Positions 42,897 to 50,516 of a stretch of DNA of 64,000 nt are shown piece after piece. The DNA is from Micavibrio aeruginosavorus_D. GTDB lineage: Bacteria > Pseudomonadota > Alphaproteobacteria > Micavibrionales > Micavibrionaceae. The DNA lies in assembly GCF_051245535.1 (NCBI RefSeq), contig NZ_CP195303.1, positions 2,356,001-2,420,000 of the forward strand, read 5' to 3'. The translations under genes and the position numbers were made by a program. The notes below the pieces were generated by a model that was not told the DNA's origin, ran no database searches, and was given only the letters and a program-made list of their open reading frames with translations. Position 1 is the first letter of the stretch. The number at the start of each line of letters is the position of its first letter.

Positions 42897-43907
42897 TTAG
42901 TTCGTGCCAAAGGCGCGTTTGATGGCGCTCGCGGCCTGGGCAATGGCCCCTTCGGTCGCAGGCGTTTCGGCCAGCGCGTTCAGCAACAGGAAGTCATGGA
43001 TCGTGCCGTTATAGCGCGTGACCGTGGTGCGGACACCGGCTTCGTCCAGCTTCTCGCCATAAGCTTCACCCTCATCGCGCAGAACGTCGTTCTGAACGGT
43101 GATGATCAAGGCTTCCGGCAATCCCTTCAGCGTGTCGATCGAAGCGCGCAGCGGGAAGATGTGCGGGTCATTTCCCGGATCTTTATCCAGCAGCGCTTCA
43201 CCGAACCATTTCATGGCAGGCAGGGTCAACCACGGGCCATCCGCAAACGCGGTGTAGGAACTGTTGTTCGAAACATTATCCGTGACCGGATAGAACAACA
43301 CCTGCATCGCAATGCTCGGGCCTTTGCGTTCCTTGGCCATGATCGCCACAACGGCGGCCATGTTTCCACCGGCGCTGTCACCGGCCACGATGATGCGGCT
43401 GCTATCAACGTTCAGTGAATCTGAATTCGCGGCGATGTATTCCAGAACGGCGTAGGCTTGTTCATGCGGAACCGGGAATTTCACTTCCGGGGTGCGGTCA
43501 TAATCAACGAACATCAGGGCGGCCCCGGTGGCGTGAACCAGATCGCGGCTCAAACGATCATGCGTGTTGGCATCACCCAGCATCCAGCCACCGCCATGGG
43601 TGTACAAAATGACAGGCAGTTTTGCCGTTGAACCGGCGGGACGATACAGGCGCACCTTCACACTGCCCGTCGGGCCGATATTCAGAGTCATGTCTTTGAC
43701 ATCGGCTGCGCGCAGGCGGGTCGGAACCTGTTGCACGGTTTCAAGAACCTTGCGGGCCTCGGCCGGGGTCAGGGTGTAGAGGGCGGGTCCGCCAGCGGCA
43801 GCCACGGCGTCCATAAAGGCCTTGGTCGGTTTGTCGAGGTTGGGGCCCTTCGGGGTGCCGTGAATGACGTTCAGGGACAGGTCTTTTGCTTTTTGAAGGA
43901 TATTCAT
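42897..43907 (-). CDS. Alpha/beta hydrolase, hormone-sensitive-lipase family esterase
   Basis: The 336-residue product has oxyanion motif LYTHGGGWMLGD, nucleophile IIVAGDSAGGNMAAV, acid in NDVLRDEGEAYGEKL and base in NGTIHDFLLLN, the full HSL-family set. There is no signal peptide, so it is probably a cytosolic carboxylesterase. The ATG at 43907 has GAGAG upstream. An operator-like dyad (43946-43961) lies 39 bases before it, related to the tetR-region sites. Confidence 0.92.
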   Translation of the reverse strand: MNILQKAKDLSLNVIHGTPKGPNLDKPTKAFMDAVAAAGGPALYTLTPAEARKVLETVQQVPTRLRAADVKDMTLNIGPTGSVKVRLYRPAGSTAKLPVILYTHGGGWMLGDANTHDRLSRDLVHATGAALMFVDYDRTPEVKFPVPHEQAYAVLEYIAANSDSLNVDSSRIIVAGDSAGGNMAAVVAIMAKERKGPSIAMQVLFYPVTDNVSNNSSYTAFADGPWLTLPAMKWFGEALLDKDPGNDPHIFPLRASIDTLKGLPEALIITVQNDVLRDEGEAYGEKLDEAGVRTTVTRYNGTIHDFLLLNALAETPATEGAIAQAASAIKRAFGTN

Positions 43908-43945
43908 GGTCGGTCTCTCTTTCATGGTCTGTTGTGGTCTGAATC

Positions 43946-43961
43946 TGTACCAGTAAGTACA
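43946..43961. promoter_or_regulatory. Operator-like dyad upstream of the esterase
   Basis: TGTACC-AGTA-AGTACA, five of six arm bases mirrored; a further TGTACC half-site lies at 43998. Confidence 0.5.
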
Positions 43962-44084
43962 TATTAAGCTGGATTCGGGTGTGGCGCAACAGAAATCTGT
44001 ACCGAACGATAAGAAAATTTATTCATTATTTATTTCAAATGGTTGGGATGGCGGAAAGAGGGGGGGCTAAATAGCCCCAAAAAC

Positions 44085-44121
44085 CCCCTCTCCCATGGGG
44101 AGAGGGTTGGGGTGAGGGGGG
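44085..44121. repeat. CCCTCTCCC-type repeat, single copy
   Basis: CCCCTCTCCC-ATG-GGGAGAGGG followed by TTGGGGTGAGGGGG; related to the pairs at 40045 and 41947. Confidence 0.65.
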
Positions 44122-44133
44122 GTATGTTGGGGG

Positions 44134-44304
44134 ACAACACGACGGGCACGACGAAAGGTCCACGACGACCACGACGTTTTTCTCCATGTGGCATCCCCGT
44201 GAAAACGGGGATCCATAGGATGTGCGGACAATCCCCATGGATTCCCGCCTGCGCGGGAATGACGACCCATAAAAACGTCGTGGTCGTCGTGCGCGTCGTG
44301 TTGT
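44134..44304. repeat. Nested 171-base palindromic element enclosing two REP-like units
   Basis: The outer arms 44134-44153 and 44285-44304 mirror with one mismatch; inner arms ACGACGACCACGACGTTTTT (44162-44181) and its exact inverse (44271-44290) also match. Between them sit two REP-like palindromes, ATCCCCGT-GAAA-ACGGGGAT (about 44193) and ATTCCCGC-CTGC-GCGGGAAT (about 44241). The whole could fold into one cruciform. A GATCCCTCGTCG...CGGGATGAC element follows at about 44317-44353. Confidence 0.75.
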
Positions 44305-44358
44305 TATCCCGTTTAAGGGGGGATCCCTCGTCGCTACGCTCTGTCGGGATGACAAAAT

Positions 44359-44396
44359 AAAAACCCCCGGTTTTTGCAAACCGAGGGTTTTATTTT
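44359..44396. terminator. Terminator of upp (bidirectional)
   Basis: Minus strand AAAACCCTCGGTTT-GCAA-AAACCGGGGGTTTT, T-runs on both sides. Confidence 0.85.
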
Positions 44397-44411
44397 TAAA
44401 TTTTACAGCCC

Positions 44412-45047
44412 TTACTTCGTCCCGAAAATCCGGTCCCCGGCATCGCCGATGCCCGGCAGGATATAGCCATGCTCGTTCAATTGACGGTCGATGGCGGCGG
44501 TGTAGATGGGCACATCCGGGTGCGCGTCCTGAAGGGCTTTGATCCCTTCCGGGCAGGCGATCAGGCAGAGGAATTTAATATCCACGGCGTCATGATCCTT
44601 GATCCGGTCAACGGCGGCGATGGCCGAATTGCCGGTGGCCAGCATCGGGTCAACGACAACGACCTGACGGCTGCTCAGATCCTCGGGCACCTTCATGTAA
44701 TATTCAACCGGGATCAATGTTTCGGGATCGCGGTACAAACCGACATGGCCCACGCGGGCGGAGGGCACCAGATCCAGCAACCCATCCACAAAACCGTTCC
44801 CGGCGCGCAGAATGGAAATCAGGCAGAGTTTTTTGCCCGCCAGTTGTTGGCCTTCCATCGTTTCCAGCGGTGTTTCGATTTTCACACCCTCGGTCGGCAG
44901 GTCACGCATCAGCTCGTACCCCATCAACATGGAAATTTCGCGCAACAGGTCGCGGAATTCTTTCGTCGATGTGTCGGTTTTTCGCATGATGGTCAGTTTG
45001 TGCTGAACCAGCGGGTGGTTAATCACATGAACATTCGTATCGGCCAT
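44412..45047 (-). CDS. upp: Uracil phosphoribosyltransferase
   Basis: The 211-residue enzyme converts uracil and PRPP to UMP. Family marks: VHVINHPLVQHKLTIMR, TSTKEFRDLLREISMLMGYE, ISILRAGNGFVDGLLDLVPS, PRPP loop VVVDPMLATGNSA and the uracil-binding end YILPGIGDAGDRIFGTK. The ATG at 45047 gives the normal length. In-frame ATGs up to 45119 would add up to 24 residues and overlap the preceding gene; coupling there is possible. It is co-oriented with an Urc1-type gene, which points to uracil catabolism as well as salvage. Confidence 0.93.
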   Translation of the reverse strand: MADTNVHVINHPLVQHKLTIMRKTDTSTKEFRDLLREISMLMGYELMRDLPTEGVKIETPLETMEGQQLAGKKLCLISILRAGNGFVDGLLDLVPSARVGHVGLYRDPETLIPVEYYMKVPEDLSSRQVVVVDPMLATGNSAIAAVDRIKDHDAVDIKFLCLIACPEGIKALQDAHPDVPIYTAAIDRQLNEHGYILPGIGDAGDRIFGTK

Positions 45048-45090
45048 GCCTGAAATATCCTTTTCATCCATAATCTTATTCATCGATACA

Positions 45091-46353
45091 TTACTCATCG
45101 AGACCGCGCCCTTTGACATCTTGTAATCCTTTCTCGTCTTTCACTTGGTCCGCATCGGGTACGAAATACCCGGCGGCTTTTTTGGCTTCCATTTCCACGG
45201 CGGCATCCGGCGGAATCAATTCGTCGGGAATGGAAATACGGTGGGTCACTTCGATCCCGTGACGGGCCAGCGCATCGAACTTCATGTTGCTCATGCTGGC
45301 GAAACGGTCGATCTTTTTAATGCCCAGCCAGTGGAAGATATCCGGCATCAGTTCCTGGAACCGCATATCCTGTACCCCGGCGACGCATTCGGTGCGCTCG
45401 AAATATTTCGCGGCGGAATCGCCCCCCACTTGCCGTTTGCGGGCGTTGTAGACCAGGAATTTGGTGACTTCGCCAAGGGCGCGGCCTTCCTTGCGGTTAT
45501 ACACCACCAGACCACAACCGCCTTGCTGCGCCGTTTCGATGCACAGCTCGATGCCGTGGCACAGATACGGGCGGCAGGTGCAGATGTCGGACCCGAACAC
45601 GTCGGACCCGTTGCATTCATCATGCACGCGGCACGCCAGCGGAACGTTCGGGTCATGGATGGTTTCAACATCGCCCATGAAATACAGCGTATGCCCGCCA
45701 ATCGGGGGCAGGAACACCTTCAAATCCGGGCGTGTTACCAATTCCGGGAACATGCCACCGGAATTTTCAAACAGGCTGCGACGCAGATCATGTTCATCCA
45801 CACCCAGACGGGCGGCCAGACCGGGCAAATGCCAGACCGGGTCAATCGCGGCCTTGGTCACACGCACGTCACCGTTTTCTTTCAGGATTTTTCCATCCGG
45901 TTTCAAACGGCCGGCGCGCATGGCGTCATGAATTTCCGGCACGTTGATATGCGCGCGGGTGACGGCAATGGTCGGGCGTACGTCCAGGCCCTTCTGGCGG
46001 TAATCTTCAAACGCTTCGCCCACCATGTGGCCCCACGGGTCGAGCGATACGATCTTGCCCGGCTCGAACCATTGTTCATGCGGGCCGATTTGGACCGGCG
46101 GTGCGGTGTTGTGCAAATCCGGAACGTGCAGCGGGTCCAGTTCTCCGGTGGCCACGGCCACGGCGCGGTACACGGAATACGCCCCGGCATACGCGCCAAT
46201 CACGTTCGATGCGGCGTGATCCGCCATGCTGGCGATCAGGGGCCCGCGTTCGGCCAGCGTTTTTGCGCCCCACGTGATTTTCGGAATCTTGCCATCCTTC
46301 GGCGGATGGGATGTCAGAACAATATGCGATGGATTGGATCGGTTCTTTTTCAT
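45091..46353 (-). CDS. Urc1-type GTP cyclohydrolase II homologue
   Basis: The 420-residue product has a C-terminal half that resembles GTP cyclohydrolase II: the zinc-site motif CRVHDECNGSDVFGSDICTC and VVYNRKEGRALGEVTKFLVY (RibA has LLYLRQEGRGIG here). The 170-residue N-terminal extension (PHEQWFEPGKIVSLDPWGHM, RPTIAVTRAHINVPEIHDAM) is absent from RibA and typical of the Urc1-like branch. In yeast, Urc1 acts on a uracil-derived nucleotide in the ribosylurea (URC) pathway together with uracil phosphoribosyltransferase. The adjacent upp fits that set. A role in riboflavin synthesis is less likely: no rib genes are nearby. Confidence 0.8.
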   Translation of the reverse strand: MKKNRSNPSHIVLTSHPPKDGKIPKITWGAKTLAERGPLIASMADHAASNVIGAYAGAYSVYRAVAVATGELDPLHVPDLHNTAPPVQIGPHEQWFEPGKIVSLDPWGHMVGEAFEDYRQKGLDVRPTIAVTRAHINVPEIHDAMRAGRLKPDGKILKENGDVRVTKAAIDPVWHLPGLAARLGVDEHDLRRSLFENSGGMFPELVTRPDLKVFLPPIGGHTLYFMGDVETIHDPNVPLACRVHDECNGSDVFGSDICTCRPYLCHGIELCIETAQQGGCGLVVYNRKEGRALGEVTKFLVYNARKRQVGGDSAAKYFERTECVAGVQDMRFQELMPDIFHWLGIKKIDRFASMSNMKFDALARHGIEVTHRISIPDELIPPDAAVEMEAKKAAGYFVPDADQVKDEKGLQDVKGRGLDE

Positions 46354-46483
46354 TATGGCCTCCCGGCCTTATGCCCTGTTGAATATATGCCCCATAAATG
46401 GACGGGCACTATAGCGCAGGGTGACGGCGGGGGCAAAGGATGATAGATATTGGGCCTGAAAAACGGAACTGAAACGGGGTAGA

Positions 46484-47995
46484 ATGATGACCGCAGCGCA
46501 ACAAATCCAGCATTTCATCAATGGCCGGACCTATGTCGACCCGGATGGGCGCGCGGGCGCGGTTTATAACCCCGCCACGGGTGAGGTTGCGGGATCGGTC
46601 GCGTTGGCCGCCCCGGCCACGGTGGAACGGGCCATTGCCGCCGCCGAAGCCGCCTTGCCCGGTTGGGCAAACATGCCCCCGCTGCGCCGGGCGCGCGTTT
46701 TGTTCAAGTTCAAGGATCTGCTGGATCAAAATGCCGATAAACTGGCCGCGATTATCACGGCGGAGCATGGCAAGGTTCTGTCCGATGCCGCCGGCGAAGT
46801 CACGCGCGGGATCGAGGTGGTTGAATTTGCCTGTGGCATTCCGCATTTGCTGAAGGGCGAATATTCCGAAAATGTTGGCACCAACATCGACACCTATTCC
46901 ATTCGCCAGCCAGTGGGCGTGTGCGCGGGCATTACGCCGTTTAACTTCCCGGCCATGGTGGGCATGTGGATGTTCCCGGTGGCGATTGCATGCGGCAATA
47001 CATTTATTTGGAAGCCGTCGGAGCGTGACCCATCCGCTGCCTTGTTCATCGCCGATCTGTTTAAACAGGCCGGGTTGCCGGATGGTGTGTTGAACGTCGT
47101 GCATGGTGACAAGGGGGCCGTTGATGCGTTGCTGCATGACAAACGTGTCAGCGCGATCAGCTTCGTTGGCTCCACACCCATCGCCCATTACATTTATGAA
47201 ACCGCGGCCCGCAACGGCAAGCGTGTGCAGGCGCTGGGCGGGGCGAAAAACCATATGGTGGTGATGCCCGATGCCGATATGGACCAGGCGGTGGATGCGC
47301 TGATGGGCGCGGCCTATGGCTCCGCTGGTGAGCGTTGCATGGCGATTTCGGTGGCGGTGGCCGTTGGTGATGCCGGTGAAAAGCTGATGCAGAAATTAAA
47401 GCCGCGGGTTGAGGCGTTGAAAATTGGGCCGGGCACGGACCATGAATCCGAAATGGGTCCGCTGGTGACACGTGATCATTTGAACAAGGTTCTGTCCTAC
47501 GTCGATGCGGGCCTGAAAGAAGGCGCGAAGCTGGTCGTTGATGGCCGCAATTTCAAACTGAACCGTCAGGGGTATGAAGACGGGTTTTATATGGGCGGGT
47601 GCCTGTTCGACCATGTGAAGCCGGACATGACGATTTACCGCGAGGAAATTTTCGGTCCCGTTTTGTGTGTGGTGCGCGCGGAGAATTTCGATTCCGCCGT
47701 TGATCTGATCAACAATCATCAGTTTGGAAACGGTACGGCGGTATTCACACGCGACGGTGATTGCGCGCGGACCTTCGTGAATAAAATTCAGGTCGGGATG
47801 GTCGGTGTGAACGTGCCAATCCCTGTGCCCGTTGCGTTCCACAGCTTTGGCGGGTGGAAAGATTCTGTGTTTGGTGCACATGGTATGCACGGGCCGGAAG
47901 GCATTCATTTCTACACGCGCTTGAAGACGGTGACATCACGCTGGCCAGCGGGCGTGCGTGAAGGCGCGCAATTCGTCATGCCGACGATGAAATAA
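46484..47995 (+). CDS. mmsA: Methylmalonate/malonate-semialdehyde dehydrogenase (CoA-acylating)
   Basis: The 503-residue aldehyde dehydrogenase converts methylmalonate semialdehyde to propionyl-CoA, or malonate semialdehyde to acetyl-CoA, with NAD and CoA. Motifs: PFNFPAMVGMWMFPVAIACG, KPSERDPSA, ISFVGSTPIAHYIYETAA, ALGGAKNHMVVMPDAD and the catalytic GSAGERCMAIS. MmsA enzymes lack the general-base Glu of other aldehyde dehydrogenases; ALGGAKNH (Gly instead of Glu) agrees. Tandem ATGs at 46484 and 46487. It is divergent from urc1-upp. Confidence 0.95.
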   Translation: MMTAAQQIQHFINGRTYVDPDGRAGAVYNPATGEVAGSVALAAPATVERAIAAAEAALPGWANMPPLRRARVLFKFKDLLDQNADKLAAIITAEHGKVLSDAAGEVTRGIEVVEFACGIPHLLKGEYSENVGTNIDTYSIRQPVGVCAGITPFNFPAMVGMWMFPVAIACGNTFIWKPSERDPSAALFIADLFKQAGLPDGVLNVVHGDKGAVDALLHDKRVSAISFVGSTPIAHYIYETAARNGKRVQALGGAKNHMVVMPDADMDQAVDALMGAAYGSAGERCMAISVAVAVGDAGEKLMQKLKPRVEALKIGPGTDHESEMGPLVTRDHLNKVLSYVDAGLKEGAKLVVDGRNFKLNRQGYEDGFYMGGCLFDHVKPDMTIYREEIFGPVLCVVRAENFDSAVDLINNHQFGNGTAVFTRDGDCARTFVNKIQVGMVGVNVPIPVPVAFHSFGGWKDSVFGAHGMHGPEGIHFYTRLKTVTSRWPAGVREGAQFVMPTMK

Positions 47996-48021
47996 AGATA
48001 CCAACCTTAAGTATGTGTTAA

Positions 48022-48047
48022 CAACGCCCCCCAGCCATGGGGGGTGT
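48022..48047 (+). terminator. Hairpin after mmsA
   Basis: AACGCCCCCC-AGCCAT-GGGGGGTGTT, 10-base stem; no T-run, so it is a weak terminator candidate. The rest of the gap to the response-regulator gene shows nothing definite. Confidence 0.45.
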
Positions 48048-48172
48048 TCACGCATGTTATCTGCGTGTACATTATTATCCACCTGAATCAATAGGATGTG
48101 GGCGCTGACGAAAGTCGGTAAGCTTCACGTCATAATAGAATGGCACAGTAACCTTAAGATAGGGGTTTTACC

Positions 48173-48934
48173 GTGCAGGACAAAAATCGAATGCAAAGTC
48201 TCTTACTCATCGAAGATAACCCGATTATCGGGTCCATGACGGAAACGGTTTTGAAATCCGCTTACAAAGTTGAGTGGGTTCAATCCGCTGAGGCGGCTGC
48301 GCAAAAACTGCAAAGCGGGACGCATTATGATTTGTTGATTCTGGATGTGAATTTACCCGGCATGTCCGGTTTCGATTTCCTGCGCCAGATGCGCGAAGGC
48401 GGACAGGATTATCCCGTCCTGATGCTGACCGTTCACAATTCGGTCGATAACCGCGTCGAAGGATTGAATGCCGGGGCGGATGATTACGTCTGTAAACCCT
48501 ATAACCCCGATGAATTGCTGGTCCGTGTGGCCACGCTCCTGCGCCGTGTTGGCGGCAGCACCCAGCATATTATTACCCACGGCGATATGCGTTATGACAC
48601 AGCGTTTTGCAGTGTCGAGAAGGCGGGCGTCCCCATATCCCTGTCCGCGCGTGAAGCGGCCGTTCTGGATATTCTGATGGGCAATATCGGCCGGATCATC
48701 AGCAAGACCCAGATCGAAGATTTCGTCTATGGCCGCGCCGGGTCGGATCAGGCGCAAAGCAACGCGATTGAGGTGCATGTCTCCTCCCTGCGCCGTAAAC
48801 TGGGCCACGGGGTGATCCGCACGGTTCGGGGTCTGGGCTACACCATCCCGACCGAGGTGGATCAGGATCATATTGATTCCGAAGACGAAATTCCCGCGCC
48901 GCACAAAACCGGACTGGCCGATCCTGCCGAATAG
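48173..48934 (+). CDS. OmpR-type response regulator (orphan)
   Basis: The product has 253 residues. The receiver domain has the acidic pocket IEDN, phosphoacceptor D58 in LLILDVNLPGMSG, T/Lys switch residues in LMLTVHN and YVCKPYNPDELL. The winged helix has SLSAREAAVLDILMGNIGRI, SNAIEVHVSSLRRKLG and IRTVRGLGYTIP. The GTG at 48173 has AGGGG upstream; an ATG at 48191 (MQSLLLIEDN) is an equally good alternative. No histidine kinase gene is adjacent. It precedes the surface-sugar operon; control of that operon is only positional inference. Confidence 0.9.
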   Translation: MQDKNRMQSLLLIEDNPIIGSMTETVLKSAYKVEWVQSAEAAAQKLQSGTHYDLLILDVNLPGMSGFDFLRQMREGGQDYPVLMLTVHNSVDNRVEGLNAGADDYVCKPYNPDELLVRVATLLRRVGGSTQHIITHGDMRYDTAFCSVEKAGVPISLSAREAAVLDILMGNIGRIISKTQIEDFVYGRAGSDQAQSNAIEVHVSSLRRKLGHGVIRTVRGLGYTIPTEVDQDHIDSEDEIPAPHKTGLADPAE

Positions 48935-49116
48935 GCGGCGGCTTGTTCTGCGCCGCCTAAATCCAGCGCTTTTCCTGCTTATAAAGCTTTTCCTGATGCC
49001 CCAAATCTTGTACAAACCGGGCGAGCCTTGGGCTCATGTGGTTTTACATAAACATTGATGATCGCGCTGGTGCTGGATGATTTGGTTGCCCGCGACGATC
49101 GACGGGTGATTTCATC

Positions 49117-50502
49117 ATGAAAAGTTCTGCGCTTCCGCAATTCACAACCATTGAACCAGCCTCGGACCTGCCGTCCGACATTCAGGACATCGTTAATGCC
49201 TATGCCACGGCCAAGGCGACTGTTGGGGTTGTAGGCCTCGGGTATGTCGGCATTCCGCTGGTGTCCACATTGAATGCCAATGGGTTTGACGTTATCGGCT
49301 TTGATGTTGATGAGGTGCGTGTGGACAGCCTGAAAAACGGCAAATCCCCGATCAAGCACATCCCGTCCTCTGACATTCAAAAAATTCTGGATACGGGCAA
49401 ATTCGATGTTACGTCCGATTTCACCAAATTGGCCAAGGTTGATGCGATCCTGATCTGTGTGCCTACGCCGCTGACAAAACAGCGCGAGCCGGATTTGAGC
49501 TTCGTTGTCGATACCACCCGCGTGATTGCGAAATATCTGCGCAAAGGCCAACTAATCGTTCTGGAATCCACAACATATCCGGGCACCACAACGCAAGTGA
49601 TGCGCCCGATTTTGGAAGAAACCGGCCTGAAATGTGGTGAAGATTTCTTTATGGCCTATTCGCCGGAACGCGAAGATCCGGGCAATGAAAAATATTCCGC
49701 CGCCTCCATTCCGAAAGTCGTCGGTGGTGACGGCGCGGCGGCGATTGCCATGGCGACCACGCTGTACGGCAAAATCGTACCGCAGGTCGTGCCAGTATCC
49801 TCCACCGAAACGGCGGAAGCGGTGAAGCTGACCGAAAACATTTTCCGTGCGGTCAACATCGCGCTGGTGAATGAACTCAAAGTTATTTACTCCGCCATGG
49901 GTATCGATGTGTGGGAAGTGATCGATGCGGCGAAGACGAAGCCGTTCGGCTTTATGCCGTTCTATCCGGGTCCGGGCCTGGGTGGTCACTGCATTCCAAT
50001 CGATCCGTTCTATCTGACGTGGAAGGCGCGTGAGTACGAAATTTCTACCCGCTTCATCGAACTGGCGGGTGAAGTGAACGTGAACATGCCGCGCTACGTT
50101 GTTACCAATCTGGCCGAAGCGTTGAGCGTGCGGGCGAAGAAAAGCCTGAACGGGGCCAAGATCCTGTTGCTCGGTATTGCGTACAAGAAAAACGTGGACG
50201 ATATGCGCGAAAGCCCGTCTTTGCGTTTGTGGGAAATTATGGAAGAGCGCGGTGCGACCGTTGATTTCCATGATTCTTACATTCCGGTTGTGCCGAAAAC
50301 GCGCGAACATATGGCGTTGGCGGGCCGCAAGGGGATTGATTTGACTCCGGCGGTGCTGGCGCAATATGACGCCGTGCTGATCGCCACCGATCATGATGAC
50401 GTTGATTACAAAATGATTGTCGATAATGCCAAGCTGGTCGTGGATACGCGCAACGCGTGTGAACGGGCTGGTTTGACCGGCGGCAACATCGTTAAATCAT
50501 AA
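49117..50502 (+). CDS. wbpA: UDP-N-acetylglucosamine 6-dehydrogenase (WbpA-like)
   Basis: The 461-residue nucleotide-sugar dehydrogenase has NAD motif TVGVVGLGYVGIPLVSTLN, IPSSDI, CVPTPLTKQREPDLSFV, catalytic region KLTENIFRAVNIALVNEL, and FYPGPGLGGHCIPIDPFYLT with the catalytic Cys. It oxidises UDP-GlcNAc at C6 to the uronate. It begins the four-gene operon wbpA-wbpBD-wbpE-glycosyltransferase. The first 35 residues precede the Rossmann fold as an N-terminal extension. WbpA is favoured over WecC (UDP-ManNAc) because of the downstream wbpB/D/E partners. Confidence 0.88.
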   Translation: MKSSALPQFTTIEPASDLPSDIQDIVNAYATAKATVGVVGLGYVGIPLVSTLNANGFDVIGFDVDEVRVDSLKNGKSPIKHIPSSDIQKILDTGKFDVTSDFTKLAKVDAILICVPTPLTKQREPDLSFVVDTTRVIAKYLRKGQLIVLESTTYPGTTTQVMRPILEETGLKCGEDFFMAYSPEREDPGNEKYSAASIPKVVGGDGAAAIAMATTLYGKIVPQVVPVSSTETAEAVKLTENIFRAVNIALVNELKVIYSAMGIDVWEVIDAAKTKPFGFMPFYPGPGLGGHCIPIDPFYLTWKAREYEISTRFIELAGEVNVNMPRYVVTNLAEALSVRAKKSLNGAKILLLGIAYKKNVDDMRESPSLRLWEIMEERGATVDFHDSYIPVVPKTREHMALAGRKGIDLTPAVLAQYDAVLIATDHDDVDYKMIVDNAKLVVDTRNACERAGLTGGNIVKS

Positions 50503-50516
50503 TCGGGGTATTGGGC

